A stretch of 64,000 bases of DNA from positions 34,708 to 98,707 of the forward strand of contig SVEO01000007.1 of the NCBI GenBank assembly GCA_015057275.1, read 5' to 3'. Position numbers and translations under genes: made by a program. This document shows positions 36,741-45,341 of the stretch, piece by piece; position 1 is the first letter of the stretch; every line of letters begins with the position of its first letter. The notes under the pieces were generated by a model, which had not been told where the DNA came from, made no database searches, and saw nothing but the letters and a program-made list of their open reading frames with translations. This DNA is from Lachnospiraceae bacterium. GTDB lineage: Bacteria; Bacillota; Clostridia; Lachnospirales; Lachnospiraceae.

Positions 36741-38375
36741 TTATCCTTCATTCTGGTCCGCTACCAGACGAGCGCTCTGGTAAATGCGGCGAAGTTTCGG
36801 CTTTTCAATTTTGCCGGTCGCATTACGCGGCACATCTGCAAAAATAATCTTTCGCGGTCTTTTGTATCTCGGCAGTTCCATACAGAATTGATTGATTTCA
36901 TCTTCCGTACATTCCATACCAGAGAAGAGTTCGATAATCGCCGCCGCAATTTCGCCGAGACGCTTGTCCGGTAATCCGATGACTGCTACGTCCTTAATCT
37001 TCGGATGTTTACTTAAAAAATTCTCAATCTGTACCGGATATAAGTTCTCACCACCGCTGATGATGACATCCTTCTTACGGTCAACGAGGAAAATAAAGCC
37101 ATCTTCATCCTCTTCTGCCATATCGCCGGTAAAAAGCCAACCGTCCGACAATACTTCATTGGTTGCTTTTGCATCTTTATAATAGCAAGTCATTACGCCC
37201 GGTCCTTTAACTGCAAGTTCGCCGACTTCACCGCGCTTTACCGTGTTCTTGTTCTCATCGACAATCTTCACTTCCCACCCGTACCCCGGTACACCGATTG
37301 CTCCAACCTTGTGGATATTGTTCATGCCCAAATGCACACAACCCGGCCCGATGGACTCACTTAAACCGTAGTTTGTGTCATATTTATGGTTCGGGAAATA
37401 CTCAAGCCAGTGCTTAATCAGGCTCTGTGGCACCGGCTGGGCACCGATGTGCATCAAACGCCACTGGTCTAATTGATAATCTTCTTTCTTTAATGTGCCA
37501 TTATCAAGGCTTTCCAAAAGATCCTGCGCCCACGGCACAAGCAGCCACACAATCGTACATTTTTCCATAGAAACTGCTTCGAGAATCGTCTTTGGTTTCG
37601 CTCCCTTTAATAACACTGCCTTACTGCCGGAAAGCAGACTGCCGAACCAGTGCATCTTCGCACCGGTGTGATAAAGCGGCGGAATGCAGAGAAATACATC
37701 ATCTTTTGTCTGCTGGTGGTGATTCTGCTCCACTTTACAGGAATGCATCAGACTGCGGTGTTTATGTAAAATTGCTTTCGGGAAACCTGTAGTTCCCGAG
37801 GAAAAATAAATCGCTGCATCGTCATCGTCCGTAAGATTTCTCTTTTCAAACTTACTGGAACAATTGGCAGTCAGATGGTCGTAGTCATCTGCAAAACTCG
37901 GACAGTTACCGCCAAGGTAGAACAGGATTCTTCCTTTGCTGATGACATCGGCAATTGCTTCCACACGTCCAATAAATTCCGGTCCGAAAATAAGTACATC
38001 TACATCCGCCAATTCCACACAGTATTTGATTTCTGCGGAATCATAACGGAAATTTAACGGCACAGCAAGTGCACCGGTCTTTAAAATACCGAAGTAAATC
38101 GGCAGCCATTCCAAACAGTTCATCAGCAAAATGCCGACCTTGTCCCCTTTCTGAATGCCGCGGCTTACCAAAAGGTTTGCAAAGCGGTTTGCTTTTTCAT
38201 CAAATACCTGCCACGTAATCTCTCTACGGTATGGGAGCGTCGGGTTCGATTCAATCAACTCGTAATCTCTCCAGGTTACTCTTCTTTCCTCCTGCACTTC
38301 CGGATTCAATTCTACAAGGCAGACATCCTCACCATACATCTGCGCATTTCTTTCCAACAAATCAATAATCGGCAT
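36741..38375 (-). CDS. Acyl-CoA synthetase-like adenylate-forming enzyme
   Basis: A 544-residue ANL-superfamily enzyme. P-loop YFSSGTTGFPKAILHKH, the NYGLSESIGP region, SDGWLFTGDMAEEDEDG, DRKKDVIISGGENLYP and the C-terminal catalytic lysine in NATGKIEKPKLRR are visible. It should activate a carboxylic acid as acyl-AMP and pass it to CoA; fatty or aromatic acid specificity cannot be read. I chose the ATG at 38375 because GGAG is 7 bases upstream. The reading frame extends to 38513 through promoter sequence. It has an operator-like palindrome upstream. Confidence 0.85.
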   Translation of the reverse strand: MPIIDLLERNAQMYGEDVCLVELNPEVQEERRVTWRDYELIESNPTLPYRREITWQVFDEKANRFANLLVSRGIQKGDKVGILLMNCLEWLPIYFGILKTGALAVPLNFRYDSAEIKYCVELADVDVLIFGPEFIGRVEAIADVISKGRILFYLGGNCPSFADDYDHLTANCSSKFEKRNLTDDDDAAIYFSSGTTGFPKAILHKHRSLMHSCKVEQNHHQQTKDDVFLCIPPLYHTGAKMHWFGSLLSGSKAVLLKGAKPKTILEAVSMEKCTIVWLLVPWAQDLLESLDNGTLKKEDYQLDQWRLMHIGAQPVPQSLIKHWLEYFPNHKYDTNYGLSESIGPGCVHLGMNNIHKVGAIGVPGYGWEVKIVDENKNTVKRGEVGELAVKGPGVMTCYYKDAKATNEVLSDGWLFTGDMAEEDEDGFIFLVDRKKDVIISGGENLYPVQIENFLSKHPKIKDVAVIGLPDKRLGEIAAAIIELFSGMECTEDEINQFCMELPRYKRPRKIIFADVPRNATGKIEKPKLRRIYQSARLVADQNEG

Positions 38376-38451
38376 TGTTCTTCTCCATTCATTGCTGCCA
38401 CAGCAGCTTTTCTTTTGCTTTTTTAACGCTTTATAGCGATAAACTTTTTTT

Positions 38452-38497
38452 ATTATAACAGATTTAAATAAACTTTTCATTATAAAATGAAAAGTTT
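38452..38497 (-). promoter_or_regulatory. Promoter -10 with 12-bp operator-like palindrome
   Basis: A perfect inverted repeat AAACTTTTCATT / AATGAAAAGTTT (38470-38497, 4-base loop) lies where the -35 box would be for a TATAAT at 38452-38457 on the minus strand. It may be a repressor operator for the acyl-CoA synthetase gene, or the terminator of an upstream transcript, although the T run is weak. Confidence 0.45.
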
Positions 38498-38517
38498 TCC
38501 AAATTTTTTTCATATTT

Positions 38518-39153
38518 CTAAAAAAATCGTTCCAAAATGCCCGATGTGACCAGACTGTACAGAATCAGCGTCGGTGGTTTGAATAATAAAATGATAAGAA
38601 TGGCTTTTTTCAGACTCATACGTGTCAACCCCGCCACGTAGCACAAGAAATCATCCGGTGCCATCGGCACGGCTACCGCAATTAAAAAGAAAATCGTAAA
38701 CTTGTCCCCTTTTTCCAACCAACCGATATATTTGTCGTACACTTTCGGCGATGTTACACGTCTTACAAATCCCTGTCCTAATCGCCTCGCCAAATAAAAT
38801 GCCGCTATCGAACCAATGCATGTGCCGATATAGCTACAGATAAAGCCACCAACCGGACCAAAGCAAAGAATACCGGCTACACAGCAAATCGGTCCCGGCA
38901 GTGGCGGCAACAACACCTGTCCTGCCTGAATAAGCGTAAATACAAACGGTGCAACGAAACCTAAACCGGCCAGATACGCATAAAAGCTCTCCTCCGATTC
39001 AAAAATCCCGCTTGCCGCACCATAAATACAAAAAATAATCATTATCGCAAACAGAAACAGCGAAACAACTGTTACCCATTTCGCCTCCGGCTTGTGCTCA
39101 CGCTTCCACTTATCCTTTTTCTCTTCGATTGCTTCTCTCTTTTGCTTATTCAT
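38518..39153 (-). CDS. TVP38/TMEM64-family (VTT domain) membrane protein
   Basis: A protein of about 211 residues with five or six membrane segments. GFVAPFVFTLIQAGQVLLPPLPGP and GTCIGSIAAFYLARRLGQ, followed by FFLIAVAVPMAPDDFLCYVAGLTRM, define the VTT/SNARE-associated domain. Related proteins include DedA-type flippases; the substrate is unknown. The ATG at 39153 (MNKQKRE) follows GGAAAAGGGG; the longer frame to 39234 has no site. A basic N-terminal tail precedes the first span. Confidence 0.85.
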   Translation of the reverse strand: MNKQKREAIEEKKDKWKREHKPEAKWVTVVSLFLFAIMIIFCIYGAASGIFESEESFYAYLAGLGFVAPFVFTLIQAGQVLLPPLPGPICCVAGILCFGPVGGFICSYIGTCIGSIAAFYLARRLGQGFVRRVTSPKVYDKYIGWLEKGDKFTIFFLIAVAVPMAPDDFLCYVAGLTRMSLKKAILIILLFKPPTLILYSLVTSGILERFF

Positions 39154-39236
39154 GTCCCCTTTTCCTATTGTTCTCCCACAAATGATACCTTTATACCTTA
39201 CAATATATTGCTGTAATTTGCAAGGTTGTGTCATCT

Positions 39237-39692
39237 TTAAATGCCGGCAATTACCACAAGGACAAGACCTACAAGCGCAAACGGCGCCATTGGCAGCGCA
39301 TCTTTTCGCGTAAGCTTTTTCGCCGCCATGAGAAGAATAGCGGTCGCCGCCATTACCAGGAGTGTATACACGAATATTCTTAATGTACTCTGCACACCAT
39401 AAAACAATCCAAGTATCGCAAACAATTTCACATCCCCCGCCCCGATAGCCTGTTTGCTGAGCAAAGCAATCAGAAAGAGTACGCCACCGCAGACAAGTGT
39501 TCCGACAAGTGACTTTGCAAACTCATCGGTCAATATACTCATCCACATTTCCCTTCCGGCAACGACCTGCCATGCAAGGTTTCCTGTCCACAGTATATAA
39601 CCTGCAAGAATGTATTTGTTCGGTATGTGTTTTTCTTTCAAATCAATACGTGCGATTAACACCAGCCAAATTAGCACAAGGGAATTTATCAT
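39237..39692 (-). CDS. A24-family prepilin peptidase
   Basis: A 151-residue membrane aspartic protease with six short spans. The catalytic aspartates are Asp17 in ARIDLKEKHIPN and Asp87 in IGAGDVKLFAI (the GxGD motif). It lacks the N-terminal methyltransferase domain, so it resembles TadV/CpaA. It would process type IV or Tad prepilins, but no pilus gene is in the window. ATG at 39692 follows GAGAGGA. Confidence 0.87.
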   Translation of the reverse strand: MINSLVLIWLVLIARIDLKEKHIPNKYILAGYILWTGNLAWQVVAGREMWMSILTDEFAKSLVGTLVCGGVLFLIALLSKQAIGAGDVKLFAILGLFYGVQSTLRIFVYTLLVMAATAILLMAAKKLTRKDALPMAPFALVGLVLVVIAGI

Positions 39693-39787
39693 TTGTTCCT
39701 CTCAAACCACATATTTTTTCTTATCATACTCCATTTCCCTTGCACCCGTCAATTCCTTTATACTTTATGTGGCATTAAACAATCTTT

Positions 39788-40330
39788 CTACTTATCTTTC
39801 ATACAGTCGCATTCTTCCGTTCTACCCGACATTCTGACTTCCATATTACTGTTTCTATTTCCGGTTGTATTTACAAACACACTACCACTTACCTTATTGT
39901 CACAGTCTTTCTTGCAAACATCACCCGGATTAAATGCCGGATTGAACGCATAGAAATTCTTGGAATCCAAATCATCTGTAATCATGCGCAAAGCTTCACC
40001 GAAACGCTGGAAATGCACGATTTCACGCTCACGCAGGAAGCGAATCGGGTCACAAACATCCGGGTCCTTTACAAGACGCAAAATGTTGTCGTAGGTTGTG
40101 CGCGCTTTTTGCTCTGCTGCCATATCTTCTATCAAATCGGTAATCGGGTCGCCCTTTGACTGAAAAAATGTAGCGGTAAAAGGAATTCCTCCGGCAGCCT
40201 GCGGCCAAACGCCGAGCGTGTGATCCACATAATACTTGTCGAAACCGCTCTCCTTGATTTCTTCGATGGACAAGTTTCTTGTTAACTGATGCACAATCGT
40301 GCCAATCATCTCGAGATGTGCCAGTTCGTC
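39788..40330 (-). pseudogene. cotJC: CotJC-type manganese catalase coat protein, truncated by prophage
   Basis: The frame starting at ATG 40309 begins MIGTIVHQLTRNL, and codons upstream continue ELAHLE, so family similarity covers ELAHLEMIGTIVHQ onward. CotJC proteins normally have about 70 more N-terminal residues that hold the first metal-binding helices. Here homology ends near 40327, and a TAA lies about 60 bases upstream in frame. Prophage sequence begins there. The C-terminal part, including GDPITDLIEDMAAEQKARTTY and FLREREIVHFQRFGEAL, is intact. The missing N-terminal half probably lies at the far end of the prophage, beyond the window. As it stands the gene cannot make a functional protein. 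Confidence 0.82.
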
Positions 40331-40395
40331 GTTACATCTTTGTTGGAAATGAGTGGCTGTGTGTAGGCGGGGCGAATGACCTTAACTTTTTGGAC

Positions 40396-40429
40396 AAAAA
40401 AAGGGGGCTGTGACAGCCCCCCCTTTTTG
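40396..40429. terminator. Bidirectional terminator at prophage end
   Basis: Stem GGGGGCTG / CAGCCCCC with a TGA loop, flanked by A and T runs on both sides. It ends the phage lysis operon next to the attachment region. Confidence 0.9.
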
Positions 40430-40450
40430 TATTTAAACATCTATTTGCCT

Positions 40451-41551
40451 TTAACCGAGTTCGAGGTCTGATACCTTAACAGCTGCTACCACCACACCGT
40501 TGTATGTTATTACCGCCCGTTCTCCGCTCAACTGTGATACCTTGTGCTTGCGGGTATACACATAATCAGCAAGACTGCCGCCCGTATATGTCTTAGCGCC
40601 GCGCTTTACCATAACTGAGCTGCCGACCTCGATTTCTTTCTTCGTCGCGGCATTGTTCACAGCCAATCCACCTCCCGTCGTGATAAACGCATCAAAGCCG
40701 ACTAACTCAACCTTTTTAAGCATCGCCTCAGCATTAGACTTAATCTTGAATGCTCCGACCTGCACCTTGTAGAGATTGTCTGCCTTAACCAATATTGCGT
40801 CAAAATTCTTACTTTTAACATTTTGCAATAATTCTTTTGCATAGTCAAGTTTTTCAAATGCTCCGACCTGCACCTTGTAGAGTGTATTTGCTACCGGGCT
40901 TTCCTTTTCGGTATCAAGTGTTACCTTCTTGCCTAACAGGTAACTAGCGATGCATTCTGCTTCTGCTCTTGCCAGTTTGTCCAAATTATCATCCTGCAAC
41001 AGCCACTTAACCGTGCGTGAATTCGTGTGGAAAGAATGTTCCAAGATTAGCCCCGGAACGTTAACTAATCTCGCACCGTTCAGCACTCCGTAATAGTTAT
41101 CGTTCATCATTCCGTCGCCGTTACGGTCGCTGCTTGCCTTGCGGGTTAATACCTTGTATCCCTGCTTCACTTCCATTACTTCCGTGATTACCGGTGCCAA
41201 CTTCTCAGCGATTTCCCGACTAATATCGTCACACCACGTCGTGGTGTCGTCCGTTAAGCAGTATACTGCTACATAGTCAACATCCTCATTCATACTGTTT
41301 CCTACCGCATTGCTGTGGTCCGAAATAAAGAGGTCGCATTCTTTAGAAGCCTTGCCGCGTGTCTTCAGCGCTAAATCCTTCTCCCTCTCCTCTCTTGTCG
41401 TGATTACCTCAATGCCCAGCTGCTCGAGATATTTTTTCTGCAGTAAATGCAACTTCCAAACCATTTCCGATTCGTAATATTCTTTAATTCCCGGGCATCT
41501 ATTTCGTCTGCCGTAATGCCCGGCATCTAAACAAACTCTTTTTTTTGCCAT
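40451..41551 (-). CDS. Phage endolysin: amidase_3 with two SPOR repeats
   Basis: A 366-residue N-acetylmuramoyl-L-alanine amidase that degrades peptidoglycan at phage release. Zinc and catalytic residues fit amidase_3: His12 in DAGHYGRRNR, Glu29, His79 in ISDHSNA and Glu171 in LILEHSFHTN. Two SPOR-type repeats each start YKVQVGAF (about 225 and 261) and should bind denuded glycan strands. A C-terminal SH3-like domain follows. It is the last gene of the lysis module, next to the holin. Confidence 0.93.
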   Translation of the reverse strand: MAKKRVCLDAGHYGRRNRCPGIKEYYESEMVWKLHLLQKKYLEQLGIEVITTREEREKDLALKTRGKASKECDLFISDHSNAVGNSMNEDVDYVAVYCLTDDTTTWCDDISREIAEKLAPVITEVMEVKQGYKVLTRKASSDRNGDGMMNDNYYGVLNGARLVNVPGLILEHSFHTNSRTVKWLLQDDNLDKLARAEAECIASYLLGKKVTLDTEKESPVANTLYKVQVGAFEKLDYAKELLQNVKSKNFDAILVKADNLYKVQVGAFKIKSNAEAMLKKVELVGFDAFITTGGGLAVNNAATKKEIEVGSSVMVKRGAKTYTGGSLADYVYTRKHKVSQLSGERAVITYNGVVVAAVKVSDLELG

Positions 41552-41600
41552 GATATTTTCTCCTTCCTGTTGCGCCGGCGCAATGAAAAAAAAGAGCGAT

Positions 41601-42059
41601 TTACTCGCCCTCTGACTGCTCTGCTACTATTGATTCATGTACCTCTTCTGGAAGCTCGTCCGTCATGTCGTCGAGAAACTTCTGAATGAATTTCTTGATT
41701 TTCGCCGGAACCGGAAGTCCGCATAATGTCATATTTTTTAAAATGCTAACAATTTCATATAAAATAAATAACAAACAAAACAGTTCGCAGATGCCCATCT
41801 TTGTGATGCCTATGTACTGTAAATATTTTTCTGGTACCATAAACAGAAAATCAATATTGACCATTGTATCGATGAACATCAGCAATAATACACTGAACAA
41901 CATGGCCGCCTTACGAACGGCACCATCGATACCTACACAGCTGTTAAACCTGTGCTCCTTAATCGCACGAAGTACACCTAATATAGTGTCTAAGAGCACT
42001 GCGTACAGTAATATAATAAAAAATAAATGCTGTCCTAATAATTCCATAATTTCGTTCAT
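41601..42059 (-). CDS. Phage holin (holin_4 / toxin-secretion type)
   Basis: A 152-residue membrane protein with about three spans. LLYAVLLDTILGVLRAIKEHRFNSCVGIDGAVRKAA is typical of the Firmicute phage holin 4 family. The start at 42059 has AAAGGAGG 7 bases upstream; the longer frame to 42149 does not. It forms membrane lesions that let the adjacent amidase reach the wall. Confidence 0.88.
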   Translation of the reverse strand: MNEIMELLGQHLFFIILLYAVLLDTILGVLRAIKEHRFNSCVGIDGAVRKAAMLFSVLLLMFIDTMVNIDFLFMVPEKYLQYIGITKMGICELFCLLFILYEIVSILKNMTLCGLPVPAKIKKFIQKFLDDMTDELPEEVHESIVAEQSEGE

Positions 42060-42079
42060 TGTAGAACCTCCTTTTCTTG

Positions 42080-42316
42080 TTAACAAATTTCTAATGTTTC
42101 CTGTGATACACTCTCTGTTTGCGCTTCCAGTTCCGTTTCCCGTTCCCACTCAGCTTCCAGCGCAAGCTTCGTCTCCTCGTCAATTTCTCCCCATTCGGAC
42201 GCGTCCGCATTAATTCCGAGGTAAACCTTGGTGCTGACTGTTTGTGCCTTTTTGTTATAAAGATATTTTCCCTCATCAGGGATTAAGATTCGCTGTTCAT
42301 ATGTTTGCACTTGCAT
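42080..42316 (-). CDS. Phage hypothetical protein
   Basis: A 78-residue acidic protein beginning MQVQTYEQRILIPDEGKYLY, with a Glu-rich C-terminal half (EIDEETKLALEAEWERE). AGGAG precedes the ATG. Small proteins like this are common between receptor-binding genes and holin in clostridial phages; the function is unknown. Confidence 0.7.
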   Translation of the reverse strand: MQVQTYEQRILIPDEGKYLYNKKAQTVSTKVYLGINADASEWGEIDEETKLALEAEWERETELEAQTESVSQETLEIC

Positions 42317-42326
42317 GTTCGTTCTC

Positions 42327-43064
42327 CTATGCTAAATTCCAATTTTTTGATGTAATAGTAGCTATCTGCTCATCGGTTAGTTTGGCTTTTACTTCTGTAT
42401 GCAAAGTTAAGGTTTTTGCCGTCTGTCCCGTCAAATCTGCTAAACCATCAATGATAGACTGTATTGATTCAGTGGAGAGCAACGGCGAATCTGCAAATGA
42501 GATATCTAAAAATATTGATTTTTCAACAAACGACACAGTTACTAGTTTTACAGTTCTGTTAAATGCTTGGGCTAGATTAGTCGCAGTCGTTAAATTTAGT
42601 TGCCCTAATATTTCCGATAAAGCTACGTCTGAAGCGAACGCGCTCTCGAATCTACCAATTTTTTCGCAATAAAACTCTGTTAAATCAATAGTTTCAACAG
42701 TAGAGACGCCACTAAATGCGTGCCACATATTTACGGCGTATTTAGTAACAGACGCAATTAGTTTTATTTTTTTTAGTCCACCCGCACCTCTAATCATCGA
42801 GGAAATTGAATCAGTCAAAGATGGTAACTTTAAAACAAGTTCATAGTCATCAGGAAATTTTATGCCGGCAAAGGAAACAGTTGCTACATACTGCCATATA
42901 TTTCCACCGCTTTCTGATTCGCCATTGGCATACCCTTCGTCATATCCTTTGTTGTATCCCTGCTCATATCCACGCTCGAAGCCACCGTCAGAGACGTAGT
43001 TGACGGAATCAAACTCTACATCAATTTTTGTGTTGCTCTGTTCAAATTTAATCTCCAACTGCAT
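42327..43064 (-). CDS. Phage tail/baseplate protein with Gly-Tyr repeats and LRR-like region
   Basis: A 245-residue protein. The N-terminal YEQGYNKGYDEGYANG run is a repeated YxxGY linker often seen in prophage tail-fibre proteins. The middle resembles BspA-like leucine-rich repeats (GVSTVETIDLTEF and similar segments). The ending LTDEQIATITSKNWNLA is typical of these phage surface proteins. It may extend from the baseplate and contact host or mucosal polymers. Its position next to the baseplate genes supports this. Confidence 0.65.
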   Translation of the reverse strand: MQLEIKFEQSNTKIDVEFDSVNYVSDGGFERGYEQGYNKGYDEGYANGESESGGNIWQYVATVSFAGIKFPDDYELVLKLPSLTDSISSMIRGAGGLKKIKLIASVTKYAVNMWHAFSGVSTVETIDLTEFYCEKIGRFESAFASDVALSEILGQLNLTTATNLAQAFNRTVKLVTVSFVEKSIFLDISFADSPLLSTESIQSIIDGLADLTGQTAKTLTLHTEVKAKLTDEQIATITSKNWNLA

Positions 43065-43065
43065 A

Positions 43066-43386
43066 TTACATCACCTCGTCGTCCAAGGAGTCTCTGCAAA
43101 GTATGACGTACTGCTTCGAGCTCAGCACTTGTCCTCCAAGGGTTTTTACTCGCAATTGCAATTTGCATTCTCCTACTCGGAAAATATTGGTCTCCTCCTG
43201 GGTAAGTTTAATAGATAACATATTGTCATTTTCTTTCATGCAGTCGCTTAATGTCTTGATGAGTATATCATCGTCATCCTGCGTGTAACAAATCCTTACA
43301 TTTTCTAATGTTGATAATGATACGTTGCACAGTGTGAATTTATGTGTTGGAGTTGTTCCTCTGTAAAATGCATGGATGCCTGACAT
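43066..43386 (-). CDS. Small phage baseplate-region protein
   Basis: A 106-residue protein beginning MSGIHAFYRGTTPTHKFTL. Alternating hydrophobic stretches suggest a beta-sandwich. The ATG at 43386 has AAGGAGG 7 bases upstream. It sits between two receptor-region genes. Probably a structural tail component; the family is not recognised with certainty. Confidence 0.6.
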   Translation of the reverse strand: MSGIHAFYRGTTPTHKFTLCNVSLSTLENVRICYTQDDDDILIKTLSDCMKENDNMLSIKLTQEETNIFRVGECKLQLRVKTLGGQVLSSKQYVILCRDSLDDEVM

Positions 43387-43475
43387 TTGCTCCACCTCCT
43401 TATCAAATATTGCCACTAATCTCCATGTTGTGCTCGTGCCATCTTTGGTATCTGCTATGCACAGCGCATGATTGT

Positions 43476-45341
43476 TTAATAATTACACATTCTATTTTTG
43501 CCCGCGCCAATGCGGACCATGTTTATTTTTCTGTTAACTTTATCAACAGACACCACATCAAAGGATTGTTCCGTAATGTCGCCATTAGTCATGGTGATCG
43601 CATCAGTTTCGCCTTCCGGGTTGTAAGGCTGTTGCGCATCGCAATTACTATAGATGATTGGGACTGATTTATCATCGTAAGCATCTGAATAACTCATGTT
43701 TAAATACGTCACTCCATTAGATGTCACTAAATCCGTAGCATACACTATTTTGTCTCTATGCCAATGTCCGCTGAATACCGCTAACGCTCCGATATCTCCG
43801 ACGTTCGAAAAATCGTAAGTATGATTCCCGGCAGAGTAAATATTTTCGAGCAATTCGTACGTGCCGTTGTTTTGCCTACAAACCGTATTCGCGTATTTAT
43901 TCTTAAAGCCTATAAGCATAGTAGCTATGTTATCGATACTCGATTGATTGACTCTCTCAGGCAACGCATCGAACCCTTGATTGTTTTCGCTAATCATTTG
44001 GTGTGCAAACACAAATACATTATACCCAGTCGGAACGCTTCGCAACGTTTCTGCCAACCAATCAAGCTGCAAGTATATCTCGTTTAAGTTCTCTATGCCG
44101 ATATATTTTTTTACAACACCGCTTTCCGGCGCTCCTGTATTCATGACAATATAACGACTTTTTCTGTCATTATCGTCAAAATAAAAATGCAGTTTATTGT
44201 ACGCGCGTAATTCTAGCAGTTCTTCATCTGTAGGCGTTTCTGCTATCTTAGATATCCACGCTCCATCATCAAACACGACTCTGTCGTTCGGCTTCAGTAT
44301 GATGTCAACTAAATCAGTATAGTTAATCCTTCTATCTTCTGGCTCAGAAGTAATGCTGCCATTCTTTGGACAAGTATTGATATCATGATTGCCATATAAA
44401 TAGACAAACCTATCGTCGAAAGCGTCATATACATTTGATGAAAACCTTTTCAGTATTCTTTTAGCTTCATCTGCTGTTTGATTGACGTTTAATATGTCGC
44501 TACCGCCTACATAATATCCGCATTTCGTTACACCCATAATATATTTAGATAGCAATATGCTATTATTGGAATTGCTCTGCTCGTGATAGTCTGTTGCAAA
44601 AATAAATTCCGGATTCTGTCCGATTTCTTCTATTTTTGCAGCAAGGTAATCTTCACTAACGCCATCCAAAATATACTCTGTTGATTTCCAGTATTCCGGA
44701 ATTTGATTTTTTAGTGCAAAAGTATCAATGCACAATCCATTGGATATTGCAGATGAAGTGGGCTCATTTTCAAGCTTTAATACTCTTTCGTTAATATTTT
44801 CGACTTGGTCTTGTAGCTCTATCAATTCTGTTCTTCCACTGTCATAAACCTTAATCTGTTTTAAAACTTCGGTTGCCGCAGAAAGCATAAAATATTTAGC
44901 ATTTGTAGGAATTGCAATTTTTGACGTTACTCCAGATTGCACCTCAAAGCATGAAATATACGTGTCTGTTCCGTCCTGTTCTGATATGTCTGAATAAAAT
45001 ACATTGTATGATAGATCTTCTGATGTTTCAGGCGCTTCGATGTATAGGTATTTGCCTTCACATTTTGTAAATCCGGTTCTTGACCAGCCTAGATAACCGG
45101 TTATTTTACCATTATATTTTTGTGTGTAGAAATCATCCGTATATTGTAGTATTATGTTACCACCGCTTACGGCATTAATTTCGTCGGAAAGCTTACTAAG
45201 CTGTACTCGTGCTTCTGAATCTACTACCCCAGCATTCCTGTCGTCATAACACATTTTAATAGCATCATGTATTGCTTGTCTTACATCTTTTCCGTATCTC
45301 TGCGTTAATATGTATTCCAATAATTCCTCAATCATTGCCAT
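43476..45341 (-). CDS. Phage baseplate protein with metallophosphoesterase domain
   Basis: A 621-residue protein. The N-terminal region (about 1-60), with IEELLEYILTQRYGKDVRQAIHDAI, is the helical baseplate-attachment segment common in siphophage upper baseplate proteins. A coiled-coil stretch follows near 175-195. Residues about 240-600 carry calcineurin-like phosphoesterase motifs: TDYHE (Asp251, His253), GGSDIL (Asp282), YGNHD (317-320), FAHQM (His447) and SGHWH (His526, His528). Motif 2 is GGSD rather than the usual GD. It may cut a phosphodiester-containing wall polymer such as teichoic acid during adsorption. That role is inference. Confidence 0.78.
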   Translation of the reverse strand: MAMIEELLEYILTQRYGKDVRQAIHDAIKMCYDDRNAGVVDSEARVQLSKLSDEINAVSGGNIILQYTDDFYTQKYNGKITGYLGWSRTGFTKCEGKYLYIEAPETSEDLSYNVFYSDISEQDGTDTYISCFEVQSGVTSKIAIPTNAKYFMLSAATEVLKQIKVYDSGRTELIELQDQVENINERVLKLENEPTSSAISNGLCIDTFALKNQIPEYWKSTEYILDGVSEDYLAAKIEEIGQNPEFIFATDYHEQSNSNNSILLSKYIMGVTKCGYYVGGSDILNVNQTADEAKRILKRFSSNVYDAFDDRFVYLYGNHDINTCPKNGSITSEPEDRRINYTDLVDIILKPNDRVVFDDGAWISKIAETPTDEELLELRAYNKLHFYFDDNDRKSRYIVMNTGAPESGVVKKYIGIENLNEIYLQLDWLAETLRSVPTGYNVFVFAHQMISENNQGFDALPERVNQSSIDNIATMLIGFKNKYANTVCRQNNGTYELLENIYSAGNHTYDFSNVGDIGALAVFSGHWHRDKIVYATDLVTSNGVTYLNMSYSDAYDDKSVPIIYSNCDAQQPYNPEGETDAITMTNGDITEQSFDVVSVDKVNRKINMVRIGAGKNRMCNY

